NCBI GenBank assembly: GCA_027625915.1
Contig: JANTQA010000023.1
Coordinates: 23,560,001 to 23,624,000, forward strand
Source: Anaeramoeba flamelloides
Taxonomy: Eukaryota > Metamonada > Anaeramoebidae
Direction of reading: 5' to 3'
DNA: 64,000 nt
The stretch's first letter is position 1. Each line of letters starts with the position of its first letter. This document shows positions 10,840 to 22,472 of the stretch, one piece after another. The position numbers were made by a program, and so were the translations under genes. Under the pieces are notes generated by a model. That model was not told the DNA's origin. It searched no databases and was given only the letters and a program-made list of their open reading frames with translations.

Positions 10840-13135
10840 ATGCAAAACCAAAAAAGTAAAAGTTTTTTATTTTTTATCTTCTTACTATTCGTTTCAATGT
10901 TTAATTATTTTCAAAAAGCAAAATTATACACAGCAATCGGAAAAAAAGCAAATTCAGTTTTAGGGACTGGAAACTCAAAAACTTTTGGAACTTCAGTTAC
11001 ACACAAACAAGGACCATTCACCTTCATTGGAACTGCCAAGGTTTGTAAGGATTGTAAAAACTCTAATTGTTGTTGTCCTCTTGCTACAACCATTACCACA
11101 AAATATGGTGGACCACTTGGAAACTATGGACTCACGTTGACAAGCAGCAAAGTCTGTACCTTTACCGCAAGCACCCCAAAAATCGCCAACTGTGCAAACG
11201 TGAGCTTAAATGTTTCTTGTAACAAAAAAGGATCCATTAACGCTACATTAATGAAAGACTTTATTGCAATTGGGATCAAACACAACATGTTTGCTTACCA
11301 AGGTGAAGGCCATGTTGCTTTTGGTCTTGGACCACTCTTGTTAGGAACAAAAATTCAAGGTGTTTATGAGAAAAAACCTAAATTCACACCACTCATCAAT
11401 TTAGCTTACAAGAATTTGGATTTAACTTTTTCAAGTCCAAATTTCATGAACTCAGTCCATGGATCTCTCTACCACAAATGCTCAGACCGATTTGAATTTG
11501 GTGCAACAGGATCTTTGGTATACGAAGGCCTTAAACACAAATTTACTCTTGGTAAATTTTTTTTTAATTTTCTATTATTTTTTTTTTTTTTATTCTTTTG
11601 TTTCTTTTTTTTTTTTTTTGAGAAGAAAAAAGCAAAAAATATGAACACTTTCAAATAATTTGCTTAATTTTTTTTTACGATTAAATTGGTCTTTACTCAC
11701 AAATTTTTTTTTCTCAGTATGTGGGTCTGTTCAAAATTTGTGAGCTTTATGATTTTTAATAATTTTGTATATTTAAATAGTTTTATTACGATTTAGTGTA
11801 TTAAAGATATTTTAAAATAAATTTAACCTAACTTTTGGGAAATAGTTAACTGCTAAAAAATAAATTAAAAATTGTTGATTATATAAACCCCATTCCAAAA
11901 ATTTAGACACACCCAAAATCAAAAATAGGCAAAATAAAACTCAATTTATTATTTTTTTCAAACCTAATATAATATCACATTTAAGATACCCAATATTAGT
12001 GTTTTAATAAGTAATCATTTTCATCCAAATAAAAGAAAAAAAATATAAAACTCAAAAATATAAATCAGTGTGTCCAAAATAATCAAACGAGCCTAACAAA
12101 AAATATATTGGGAAATTTGTTGAAATTTCACCAACAATTGTTGGTTGATCAAATGATTAGATACCATCTACAAATTGTAGGTGGTTTTACAATTTAACAA
12201 ATTCAACAGTAACCTTCTATCAACCATCGAAAAAAATTTTCAGATCTAACGAAACAGATTACGTAACTGGAAAAAAGGAAATGAAAACAAAAAACAAAAA
12301 AAGACAAAAAATGAAATAGTTTGTAAAATCAAAATTATTTCCAAATTGAATGTAAAATGGAGTATTGCTATTCTTTCAACCGTTTAAACTGTGTACAAAT
12401 TTTTGGAATTTAGTTTAGAAGCTGTAAAATTATATTTTCTCGAATTAAATTGGAAAATATCTATAAAAATAATTTTTGATCAAAGATTTCTTATTAAATC
12501 AAAGATATTTATATTAAGAAAAGTTATTAAAAATTGAAAAATTAGCAAATTTTTAATTTTTTTTTCAAAAATATTTCGAATCATAGTGTTGTGTAATTTT
12601 TCTTAAAGTTTGAATGAATAACTAACAAAGTATTTTGCGAAAGAAACCATTTTTATAACGTTTTTAAAATGACTCAGAATTTAAAAGTAAAAAAATTTTA
12701 CTTTTAAAAATATAAAAAACTAAACACTCTAAATTGTATGGAAAAATTTTTTTACACGCAGAAATATAATAAACGAAACAAGAGAAACATTGAAACACAA
12801 ATTATCAATGATTTTATGAAAAAATCAAAATATTTTTAATAACTTGGAATTTCTAAATAAATAATTTATCAAATAATTTTTTCCCCATAACAAACTTAAA
12901 AAAAAAACACAAATAATAATAACTTCTTTTGTAAATAGGATCAAATATCCAAGTCGACAAAAAAACCAAAAGCGCACTTAAACTTAAATACGATTCTAAG
13001 GGTGTTGCTTCAATGGGATTCACAATGGCACTTTTCCCATTCACCAAACTTGGCTTATCCGCAGATGTTGATTGTTTCAATCTTCAAGATAAAAAATCTT
13101 ATAGTTTCGGATTCAACTTTTCATTCACCGACTAA
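10840..13135 (+). CDS. VDAC: Mitochondrial-type porin (VDAC / Porin_3 family), three exons
   Basis: VDAC is a 19-strand beta-barrel that passes metabolites across the outer membrane of mitochondria or related organelles. Model: exon 1 10840-10855, intron 10856-10918, exon 2 10919-11551, intron 11552-12938, exon 3 12939-13135. All introns are GT-AG, and the spliced frame gives 281 aa, the usual VDAC length. The protein shows alternating polar/apolar strands, Gly-rich turns, 'GPLGNYGLTLTSS', 'YEGLKHKFTLG', and a C-terminal 'KSYSFGFNFSFTD' that fits the beta-signal read by the SAM insertion machinery. The first intron is 63 nt, a multiple of three without a stop, so reading through it creates a false hydrophobic 'SFLFFIFLLFVSM' segment. 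VDACs have no signal peptide, and splicing gives a normal amphipathic start 'MQNQKTKLYTAIGKKANSVL'. A CCC-rich loop ('CKDCKNSNCCC') near residue 50 is unusual. Intron 2 is long because it contains a miniature transposon. Confidence 0.82.
11882..12420. mobile_element. Miniature inverted-repeat transposon 'M', copy 1, inside the porin intron
   Basis: A 539-bp non-coding element aligned along its whole length with 34141-34674. Its ends are inverted repeats: 'tataaaccccattccaaaaa' at the left and its near-complement 'tttttggaatttagttta' at the right. Next to the left end is 'tagacacacccaaaatc', reminiscent of Tc1/mariner termini, and the flanks are TA-rich. It has no transposase frame, so it would depend on a partner in trans. 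It explains most of the length of the second porin intron. Class assignment is an inference from the ends. Confidence 0.7.
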
Positions 13136-16022
13136 GTATTTTCTTGAAATGAAGGCTATTTTTCTTTTTATTTCAATTGATTTTATTTTTTACTTTAATT
13201 ACGCTTTTTTGTTCTATTTTAGTAAATTTATGATATCATTTTTCTAATAATTTCTTAGTTTTTCTCTCAGTTCTTTAAAAATTTCTTTTTTTCCGAAAGC
13301 AATAATAAATTAAGTTATTTTTCATTTTTCAGATTGCTTTTTTTTTTTTTCATTGTAATTCACAGTCACGGGCTGTTCATTTTTTTTTTTTATGATTTTT
13401 GGATAACACATTTAAGTCCAACAACATATTTGTCAACCTAAAAGAATGTTGGGCTAAGAAATCCTGTTAAAATTTTATGTTTTTTTTTCACAAATTTGTA
13501 ATTTTGGTATAACCATTTGTAACCTCCAAATTGGAAATTTAACTTAAATTTTTAAAAAAAAAGTTCACTGACAGATTCTATCCAAAATATTTTCAATCAA
13601 ATAATAAACTTTATTTCAAAAATAGTAAATCAACCTGGAATAATGAACTAAAAAAAAAAAAATAACAATAATCAATAATTTGTATTCTTTTGCAATTAAT
13701 TATTAAATCACAGTAATGAATCTCTTATTAATTATTAAAAACACAAAAAAATCTGATTATTTAAATTTTCTAAAAAATGAAACAAAAAACTAAAAAAAAG
13801 TGAATCAATTTTTTTGGTGTGGGCGTTATAGAATATTTATTATTGATCTATCAATGAAAGAAGTATAACAACAACATTTTCAGCTATTAATTATATTTCG
13901 ATTTAATAAGATAATAGAGCTGATCAATTTCTTTAATGTTTTTAGAAATTTTCCAAAATAATTTTTTTTCCTACTAAACTTTATGTAATGAAACAAAAGG
14001 AAACAAAAATTAAACATTAATATTACAAGAAAAGCAAAAAAGAAAAAAAAAAGTAAAAAAATAACAAACAAAATTTAAAAAATAATTTCAAATTTTATTT
14101 TGGAACCCAAGTGTTGAAAAGGTTGTTCATTGTAAGATTATTTAAAAATTTCAGAGTTGCCAACCTCTTCTATTCTAATAAAGAGTATGAAATATTTGAC
14201 AAACTTCTTATAGGATATTGACAATGTAGGAGTTGACCCAATTACATAACAAAATTTCATATTATTGATCATTAATACCATTACAATACAATTTACTATA
14301 TTTGAAAAAGCTAAATCAACTTTAGTGAATTTCTATACTTTAATAATTAGTTTAATAAATTAGAACCACACTTTTAATATTTTTTCTTTTTATCCCCTCT
14401 TTATTCAAAATAAAATGAATAAAAATAAAAAATTAAATAACAAATAATAAAAATTTCATTTTTTTAATTTATTTTTTAGAATTTACAAAAATTCATGAAA
14501 TTTAGTAGATTATTTTTGTATTTTATATTTTTAATAAAATAGGGACTTCATAACATTCAGAAATTCTTGAAATAAAATATTTGTTCATATTTCTTATTTT
14601 TTTATAATAAAAATCATTAATTTAAATAAAGAATATTTGTTGGAAATTAAAATCTGTTTCTGTCAAAATATATAAATTTTTTGACAAATATCAATTACTC
14701 TTTATAATTTACATTTGAAGAATAAATTATAAATACTTTTAATAAAAAAATCAAAGAATAGAAAATACCCTTCTAGACAAATACTTATAAATCAGTAGAT
14801 TTCTTAAAAATAGAAACACTCAAATTCTTAATTTCCGATGTATAAAAAACATCATTTTTCATTTTGATAACTTATATAGGCTCAAATAATATATCAAGAG
14901 AAATCAATATACTTTCTCTACCATCATTTTTAATGTTTTTTTTTTACAAAAATGAGAATAAAATATTTTTACTTGGTAATGATTTTGAAATAAAAAAATA
15001 ATTTGCAACTGAATTAGGTGTAAAACAAATAATGGAAAAATGAAAATAATAAAATGAGTAAAAATGATCTAAATTTTCAAATTTCCAAAATAAATATTTT
15101 TTTTAAAAATTCATTTTAAAATATTTTAAACACATGTAATTTATTCTATTATAAATGGAACCCTCTGGCTCAAGAATAGTTAATATATATTTTTAAGCTA
15201 TTTCAAAGAAAGTGGGGTAAATATATTTTAAAATTTATTTATTAAAATAAATCTTCAAAAAAGTATTTAAACATCCAAAATCATTAACTAGCATTTATTA
15301 ATTCTGGGTAAGATTTTAATTTTTTTCTTATATTTTGTTACATCAATACAAGATTTTAAATTTTCTGATTTCAATTTTATCTGAATTTTTTTAGGTGGTG
15401 AAAATTGGTGTTTATTATTATTTTTTTAATCCAAAAAATCGTTTTTGTAACTTGTTTAATCTCAAAAAAGTTACAAATAAAATTTAAAACATATTAATAC
15501 CTTTTATTGTTTAAAACATCATTTGTACACAAACCTTATTTTCAGTTTTTTTTTGAAATTGGTCCGACATTTTTTTCAAATAAAAACTTGCTATTTTTTT
15601 TTTTTCATTTATGAAAATATTTCAAAAACAATATTTTGAAATAAATACCTTTGTCATTGATTCAATTGGTATTAATATTAAACTTAATTTTATATAGTAA
15701 ATTAACGAATATCTCCACTAGCGAAGATAAATATTTATAAAATGTAAAATAATAATGCCTCAATTTTTTGAAAATACTTTATATTAGAAAACATTCAAAA
15801 ACATATTATAACTTTTAATATTTGGGATATTGCTACCCCCGATATAATTATTACAATTATTTTTAATTATCTATTAAAATAATCAAAAAATAAATAAAAA
15901 ATTCTTTATTTACAAGTTATATTTTATAAATTTTTATAAAGAATTAAGGAGAATTGTTTATTTATTGTTTGGGTATTTTTCTTATATTTTTTATTACAAA
16001 ATTAGAAACCTTTATTTATTAT

Positions 16023-16039
16023 CCCCCCCCTCCCCCCCC
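16023..16039. repeat. C-tract (two runs of eight C)
   Basis: Two runs of eight C separated by one T, in surroundings that are almost pure A/T. The complementary strand could form G-rich secondary structure. A run of ten G occurs near 58335, so such tracts are rare but not unique here. Confidence 0.8.
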
Positions 16040-16568
16040 TCAAAGTAATAATATTGATTTTTTTTATCTACACATTTCTATTAGATTAAACTTTATAAAC
16101 TGAATCTTTGATCAACTTTCAACAAATGAGTTTTAATTTTAAAAGTATTTATTTTTTCCAATTATATTTTCAGTCAAAGCTCTAATCCTTTCTTTTTCGA
16201 ATTTTTGGATCAAATTAGAATAAATAAAAATTCATAATAGATTTTTTGTTTAATAAAATCTCACTTTTAGTCATTTCTGAGAATTTGTTTGAACACTTTA
16301 CCTTTCCGGATGTTTTAAAAATATAAAAAAAATAAATCTAATATTGAATCATTGGAGATCTAGATGCAATTGAATTATTACTTTTATTTTGAATAATTTA
16401 TTAAACATGATTGAAGTTGAAAAGATTTGGAGTAATATTTTTTCTCAAATACTAAGACTATAAATAACAAACTTTTTTATTAAAGAATTTTTTTGAAAAT
16501 ATATTTTAATTGTTTCTTCTTAGAATTATTAATTCAAATAAATTTACGTTTCTTGAATTGATGACAAC

Positions 16569-16605
16569 CAGCCCCACTTTTAAGGTACAAACTTAAGACA
16601 TAATA
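16569..16605 (+). repeat. Possible relic of the end of the 201-bp palindromic element
   Basis: The string 'ccacttttaaggtacaaact' is close to the terminal arm of the 201-bp elements at 35.7-41.3 kb ('tcacttttaaggcacaaact'), followed by 'taagacata'. Only one arm is visible and the opposite arm was not found, so this may be a decayed copy, a relative, or chance. Confidence 0.3.
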
Positions 16606-17249
16606 TAATATTCAAAAAAATCTTTGAAGTAAAGCATAAAATTTTGATTATATTAAAATAATTTGGTGAAAAAAAAAATCAAAAATCAATGCTTTAATTT
16701 TAACCATTTCTATACTTAAAATTTTGTTGAGATTTTTTGATTTTAAAGTGAATTTGACTGTATTTTATTTGATAATATATTTATATATTATAATAAGTAT
16801 TCATTTCCATTAATTTTATTTGTTAACAATATTTAAAGATTAAAAGAAATAAGTGTAAAAACCTTTTGATTCTTCAAAGGTATATATTATTGCTTACCTA
16901 CTGAATTTATTACTATTTTATTATTATTATTTTGATAAAAAAATAAGAAAATCAAAAAACATTTCTAAATGGTTATAAGTTGAAATTTCAAGGTTTTAAC
17001 AAATATTTTGTGTAAATTTTTAACTCAATCTTATGATATTTTTATCAGATTTTTTTGTTAAATAAAAAGACAAAATTGATTCGAAAAATCTTCATCTTAT
17101 AAAAGAAATATATGTATATATATATATAGAAATAGATATATATATATATATATATTTCAAGTTTAAAATAATTACTATTGTCTAAATAATATGTATCGAA
17201 AAGTTTAATCCGTATTTTAAAAATTAAAAGCGTGTTTTTTTGTTATAGA

Positions 17250-17569
17250 AACCTATACATTAACCAATCAAAGAAACCAACAATAAACCCTAAATAAATA
17301 TGGTACTGGCTTCTTAAAGTTCTATTATTAAAAAAAGAAATTCTAAAAATGAAGGATCAAATTGAAAAATTTATCTAAAAAAATAGAGTTAATTTTTTCA
17401 ATAAAATTTTTATGATCAAAAAATTACGAAAAATTTTGAACAAATTTCCACTATTTCCATCCTAATTATAAATGAACTTTCTAAATCAAGAAGTTTACAT
17501 TCAAAAATGATTTGAACTTTGGTATACTATTGGGTAGTGAATTAGATATTGCATTGGAACAAGAAGAAA
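17250..17569 (+). repeat. Direct repeat 'D', left copy (downstream side of FAD synthase)
   Basis: About 320 bp sharing ordered blocks with 19266-19592: 'acattaaccaatcaaagaaa' against 'acattaaaaaatcaaagaaa', then 'cttcttaaagttct', and at the far end 'ggtatactattgggtagtga' against 'ggtatactattgaatactga'. Both copies have the same orientation and flank the FAD synthase gene. Divergence with indels indicates an old duplication or two insertions of one repeat. The open frame at 17512-17697 lies partly in it and is not supported as a gene. Confidence 0.6.
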
Positions 17570-18287
17570 ACAAATCAAGAATTCAATTTTTCAAAACACG
17601 GATTATTGTTGTTAAGAAATATTATTTTGATCACATTAATGAAATTTTTTTTAAATTAAGATTTATTTTTTATCTCCAGTTATTTCAAAAACTTTAAGAG
17701 GTTTTCATTTAAATGTATGTTTTTGAACACTTCCTTCACATACAAAAATATTTCTTTCTAGTCAAAAGAAATAATTTTTTTTTAAATAATTTAAAAAATA
17801 TGTTGGAATTTTAATTTTCCAAAAATGTAAAAAATGGATCAAACTTTTTAAAAACAATAATTCTTTTCTGAAAATATGATTAAAAAGTTTGTTAGTTCTG
17901 TTAGTTATCATATTTTAACTTTATTTTTCAATTTCAAAATGTAGTAATTTTTTTTTTTTTTATTTGCTATTAAATAATTGTGTGAATTTTTTATTGTTTT
18001 GCTCGTCCCTTAAACGTTTCTTTCAAGAAAAGGCTTTTTGAAAAAAAGAAATTACGATCACAAAAGAGTTTCAAATTAATTAATCTTTTTTTCAATTTAA
18101 AAAAAAAGATAAAGGAGTTTTATAAAAATAAATTTAATTTTATTTTTGGAAGGTTTTTTTTTGAAAAGGTTCAACAGACATTGTTCCATAAAACTAAATA
18201 ATGCAGAAATTGTTTTCTGGAACAAATCCTTTTCACAGCGATTTTGATTCAAAACTAAAAACTAAAAACTAAAAAAAGAAACAAATT
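17570..18287. other. Spacer downstream of FAD synthase
   Basis: A+T-rich, no gene seen. Around 18000-18060 and 18130-18240 the sequence is less monotonous and probably includes the 3' untranslated region of the minus-strand gene. Confidence 0.5.
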
Positions 18288-19040
18288 CTAATGGATTTGG
18301 CTTGATGTTGAAGAATTAGAAAGGCTTAATATTCTTCCGTCTCTTTCCGAGGACTTTTGTGACAAAACCCAAGCAGGCAAGAATTCCCCATTTTTTTGCT
18401 TTAAAAGAGGGTTTTGTTTTGTTTGTGATTTCAGGCCAAGTGACGAGTATCCCTGATCATACAATTCGCAGTAACTTACTTTTTTTGTGAGCAAATATTC
18501 CCAAACATCAGCATAATTCCACTCCATAATGGGGCTGATCCTTATGGACTCTGGCCAGTCGCCATTTGTGGGTGCAAAAACAGGTTGCTTTCTTCCCTTG
18601 AGATCTGCAACTCTTGTACCAATAAAGATCCCTTGCAGCTTGGGGCTTTCTTTCAAAATATAGATCAGCCCTTGCTTTAAAGAGTTTGTTTCGAATTTGG
18701 TGTAATTGCGAAAATCGTAGATACGTAATGAAGTGTTAACAAACTCATCGATTTCTTCAAAATCGTCTTCGTCCTTTAAATAAAAGAGAACAATTTCCTT
18801 TAATTTTTCTGGGCTTGTTAGGTTTGTTGGCAAAATGCCTGTTGCAATGGAATGAATAAGATCTAAAATAATTAAACAGTCTTTTCCGCCATTGTAACTT
18901 AGCGATAAGCCTTCATAACCGTAACGTGTTACAGCTTCTTCAATTATGGAAATACTGGTTTTTACTTTCGTTTGTAGCCCAGTTGAGAAACTATTGATGA
19001 TTTTGTGGTTGGTTTTTTGGATTTCCTTTTTTTGATCCAT
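18288..19040 (-). CDS. FLAD1: FAD synthase (FMN adenylyltransferase, PAPS-reductase-like domain)
   Basis: FAD synthase (EC 2.7.7.2) transfers AMP from ATP to FMN, making FAD. This is the eukaryotic type (yeast Fad1, C-terminal domain of FLAD1), built on a PAPS-reductase/ATP-pyrophosphatase fold. Visible motifs: the modified P-loop 'LSYNGGKDCLIILDL' near residue 50, 'GIFIGTRVADLKGRKQPVF' with the flavin-site Arg, 'APTNGDWPESIRISPIMEW', 'NYADVWEYL', 'CELYDQGYSSLG', and 'FLPAWVLSQ'. At 250 aa it is a stand-alone synthase lacking the N-terminal molybdopterin-binding-like domain of mammalian FLAD1, as in yeast. The start was placed at the ATG giving 'MDQKKEIQKT'; an ATG nine codons upstream is also in frame but adds an atypical hydrophobic leader. 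No intron. No neighbouring riboflavin gene is present. Confidence 0.9.
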   Translation of the reverse strand: MDQKKEIQKTNHKIINSFSTGLQTKVKTSISIIEEAVTRYGYEGLSLSYNGGKDCLIILDLIHSIATGILPTNLTSPEKLKEIVLFYLKDEDDFEEIDEFVNTSLRIYDFRNYTKFETNSLKQGLIYILKESPKLQGIFIGTRVADLKGRKQPVFAPTNGDWPESIRISPIMEWNYADVWEYLLTKKVSYCELYDQGYSSLGLKSQTKQNPLLKQKNGEFLPAWVLSQKSSERDGRILSLSNSSTSSQIH

Positions 19041-19265
19041 TTTTAATATAATTTTGTTGAAAAACAAAAATGAAAAAAAATGAAAAATGATAAAATTTTT
19101 AATTCAAGTTTGAATTATCTAAATCGAGTAAAGTGAACTCAGTTTACACTTTAGCCACCTTTTTTAAAAGTACAGTTATGTTTAATTCTGTTGGTATTTT
19201 ATTAACCGGTTTCAACTTGGTTGATACTGAAACGTAGAGTAGAATCGATCTTACTTTTTTTCTAG

Positions 19266-19592
19266 TAAACTGATACATTAAAAAATCAAAGAAACTGACG
19301 AAAAACAATCAGTAAATCTGATTTTGGATTCTTAAAGGTCTGAGTATTAAAAAAACAATTCGATAAATAAAGGATTAAAATTAAATATTGTTCTTCAAAA
19401 AATAGAACATTTATATTTAGTATTTTGATCCTTACAAAAAAAAAAATTTCAAAATAATTGATAAAATTTTAAAAAAACTGAAATAAGAATTCGAAATGTG
19501 CTATCAAAAAAAAATGAATTTCCTTCAAAATTGATTTTTACTTAGGTATACTATTGAATACTGAATTAGAATTTTTGTGGAAACAAGAAAAA
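19266..19592 (+). repeat. Direct repeat 'D', right copy (upstream side of FAD synthase)
   Basis: Partner of 17250-17569, same orientation, with shared blocks in the same order. It lies about 225 bp upstream of the FAD synthase start codon, so the pair brackets a roughly 1.7-kb segment holding the whole gene. Confidence 0.6.
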
Positions 19593-19991
19593 AAAAAAAA
19601 AAAAATAGGGTTTTCAATTTGAAGCCTATGTTTGATTCCCAGGTGTACTTGTATTTTTGACCACTTTACTTCTTTGAAAATGTAGATTTATTTAGAAATA
19701 TTAATAATAAATTTTGAAAAAAGGGGTGGGCTTTGAGAAATTATAAATAATCCTTACAGAATATTTTTCATTTTTTATTTCATTTTAAATAGAATCTTTG
19801 AAATTTACTTTTACCATTTTCCTCAAAATTTAATAAATATTATACTTTAAATAATATATTTTAAATAAAAAATAATAATCAATTAATTATTAATAGCTAT
19901 TTCTTCCTAAAAAGACAATTAAAAATAATTTATATATTTCAATTTTATCTATTTTTTTTTTCAAGTTCAAATTTAATTGTTTAGATTTGAT

Positions 19992-20022
<31 letters not shown>

Positions 20023-22472
20023 TTTATAGATATAATGAATTATGAAAAATATAATTAAGTATATTATGTAGATATATTTAATATAACATACTCCAAACTT
20101 CAAAATAACAATAATTATAATTTTTTTTTATTCAATGATTCTTTTCTAAATGATTAGGATTCTTTTTTTTTTTTTTTCACACTTGAATTGAAAAGATCTA
20201 TATTTATCCCTTGAACCTTAAATATAATAATTGCTTAAAAACAAAATATTTCTTCTAAGTTGTTATCAAAAGATTATAAGATATAAAATTTATAAAAAAT
20301 TCAATTAGAAAGAAAAATTTATAATTAAAAATTGAATATTTAAATACAATAAAAAATAACTTTAAAAAAATTTTTCAACATTGGAAACATTTTTCTAGGT
20401 TATTGTGATTTTATTATTTTTCCAAATTTTGTCAAAATAATTTTTTTTTTTTTTTTGAAAAGTTTTTCTAGACGCCAAAAACTTCTTATTTTTAATGATT
20501 AAAACATTTCATACTTTACTGGATTTTTTTTGGGTCCTTTGCACCCCATTATTCCCTAAAATACTTGATTAAATAATTTATTCATTACAAAAATTATTTT
20601 CACATCACAAAGAAAACTTATTTACTCTATTGATACCTTTACATGTGTAATATATTGATATATTTGATTTTAAATAATTTAAAAATAAATAAAAAAAAAG
20701 AAATTAAAAAAAAAAAAAAACAATATTTTTTTTTATTGTAATATTTTACAATTTTTTCAACAAGAATTTTTTTCAAAATTAAACTAATTTGCAATAGTTC
20801 GATCCAGATTAATAATTGATTTTTTTTATTTAATTTTTACTATTATTTAATTTTTGACTTTTTAAAAGATAGAGCATAAAATAAACAATATTATTGAATA
20901 AGTGACCTTATAAGAAAATTTATTTTCCAAGATCAGTATTAATGTAGAAAAGATTAATCCAAATTTTATAAATATATTATTCAAATTTTTAAGAATAACA
21001 AAATTTAAAAAAAAATTCTGTTTTTTGAAGATTATTTTTAAATCTTTGAATAATATTTAAAAGTTATTTTTTTATTTCGTTTTTAAATTTATTTAGGGTT
21101 GATTTCTTTATCTATTAGAAGAGTTTTTTTTTTTTTGTATAATTCTAATTTAAAAATGAAATTATTTTACAATTTTTTTTTTTTTGTTTTTTCAAGTATT
21201 TTCTATTGTTTGAATAAAAATTTTAGATTATTATTCATATTAAACTTTTAATTTTTGCCTTAAGAAATCAAATTCATAATTCTCTTGATTGAATATTTAT
21301 TAAAGAAAATCTAAAAAAAAAAAATGAAAATATTTCAGTAATCTATATTTTTTGATTTATTTTTTTCATCATAAAATTAACAATTTTTTTTTTTTTTTAT
21401 TCATAAACCAATACATTGATTTTTGAATTACTATAATTGTAATAAAATTTGTTAATTTAAAAATTTAAAAAAAAAATAAAAATCTTTAAAAGAAATGTAA
21501 AAATATATTAATTATTATTTTTTTTTCCAATTTCAAAAATATACAATAACACAACTACTCAATCTTTGAACTATTTTGATTTTTTATTATAATCAAAATC
21601 TGGATTAAAGACAAATAAGAAAATAAATATATTAGCACATCAATATCATTTTAAATCTTTTTTTTAAAACTTGATGAAGTTTAGGCAAATCGATAATGCA
21701 AAATGATATATTATAAATTCAAATATAGAACCAACTAATGGATTTTACTCATGATATTTAATTTGAACTTTAATATTGAAAAAAAAGTTTTGAAAAATAT
21801 AAATGCTTTGATTGTAAATTTATTCTATTTACAATTAAAATCAAGATATCCCTATGTTATTTACCCAAATATGATTTTCTGAATTATTTTCATTTGTGGT
21901 TAAGACTTTTCTTTGAAAAGTAACTTGAATAATACAAAATATTTAATTTTCAAAATTTCAACATAAAAATTGTAATGAAACATATTTTTGGAAGATCTTT
22001 TTATTTTTGTATTGTTTCACTTTTTTCCTTTTTTCGTTTTGAAAATATTATTTCTCCACTTGAGATAAAGAGGAACTTAATCTTGCCTTATAAAATAAAC
22101 AAATTAAGCAATTAATCAATTATGTGATAAAATTGATTTTTAATACCAGTTTTAATACAATTTTCAAAAATTAACGACATTCAAAATATTTTTTTTTTTA
22201 TTGTAAAATATGAAAACCATAAAATTATCATTCTTATTTAAACCCAAAATTTTAAAAAAAAAATTATTCAATAGTAATCGATAATCATTTAAATCAAACA
22301 CCTTATCAAAATTTGATAAATAAAAATAAAATTAAAAAAAATATTTTATATACATACACATTTATCAAAACACACCATATAAAATTAAAAACAAAAAAAA
22401 AAAAATAGAATAAATAAAAATAATAAAAAATATTGTTTAACAGTAAAAGAATTATAATAATATTTTTTATCT
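19593..22472. other. Gene-free A+T-rich stretch
   Basis: Nearly 2.9 kb of A/T with frequent poly-T tracts and a TA microsatellite near 19992-20020. No frame with protein-like composition, no tRNA and no repeat ends were recognised. Confidence 0.65.

Larger units (their letters stand above)
13136..17249. other. Long gene-free A+T-rich stretch
   Basis: About 4 kb with no supported gene. Open frames such as 13880-14071 (minus) are low-complexity. It holds a C-rich tract at 16023-16039, a possible transposon-end relic near 16569-16605, and TA microsatellites around 17110-17155. Otherwise poly-A/T runs. Confidence 0.6.

Noticed and set aside
10856-10918. N-terminal signal peptide on the porin
   Set aside because: The hydrophobic stretch is bounded by GT and AG, is a multiple of three, and its removal gives a standard VDAC length and start; porins of this family have no signal peptide.
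17512-17697. Small plus-strand gene near FAD synthase
   Set aside because: Lies at the end of direct repeat D, and the paired copy does not keep the frame.
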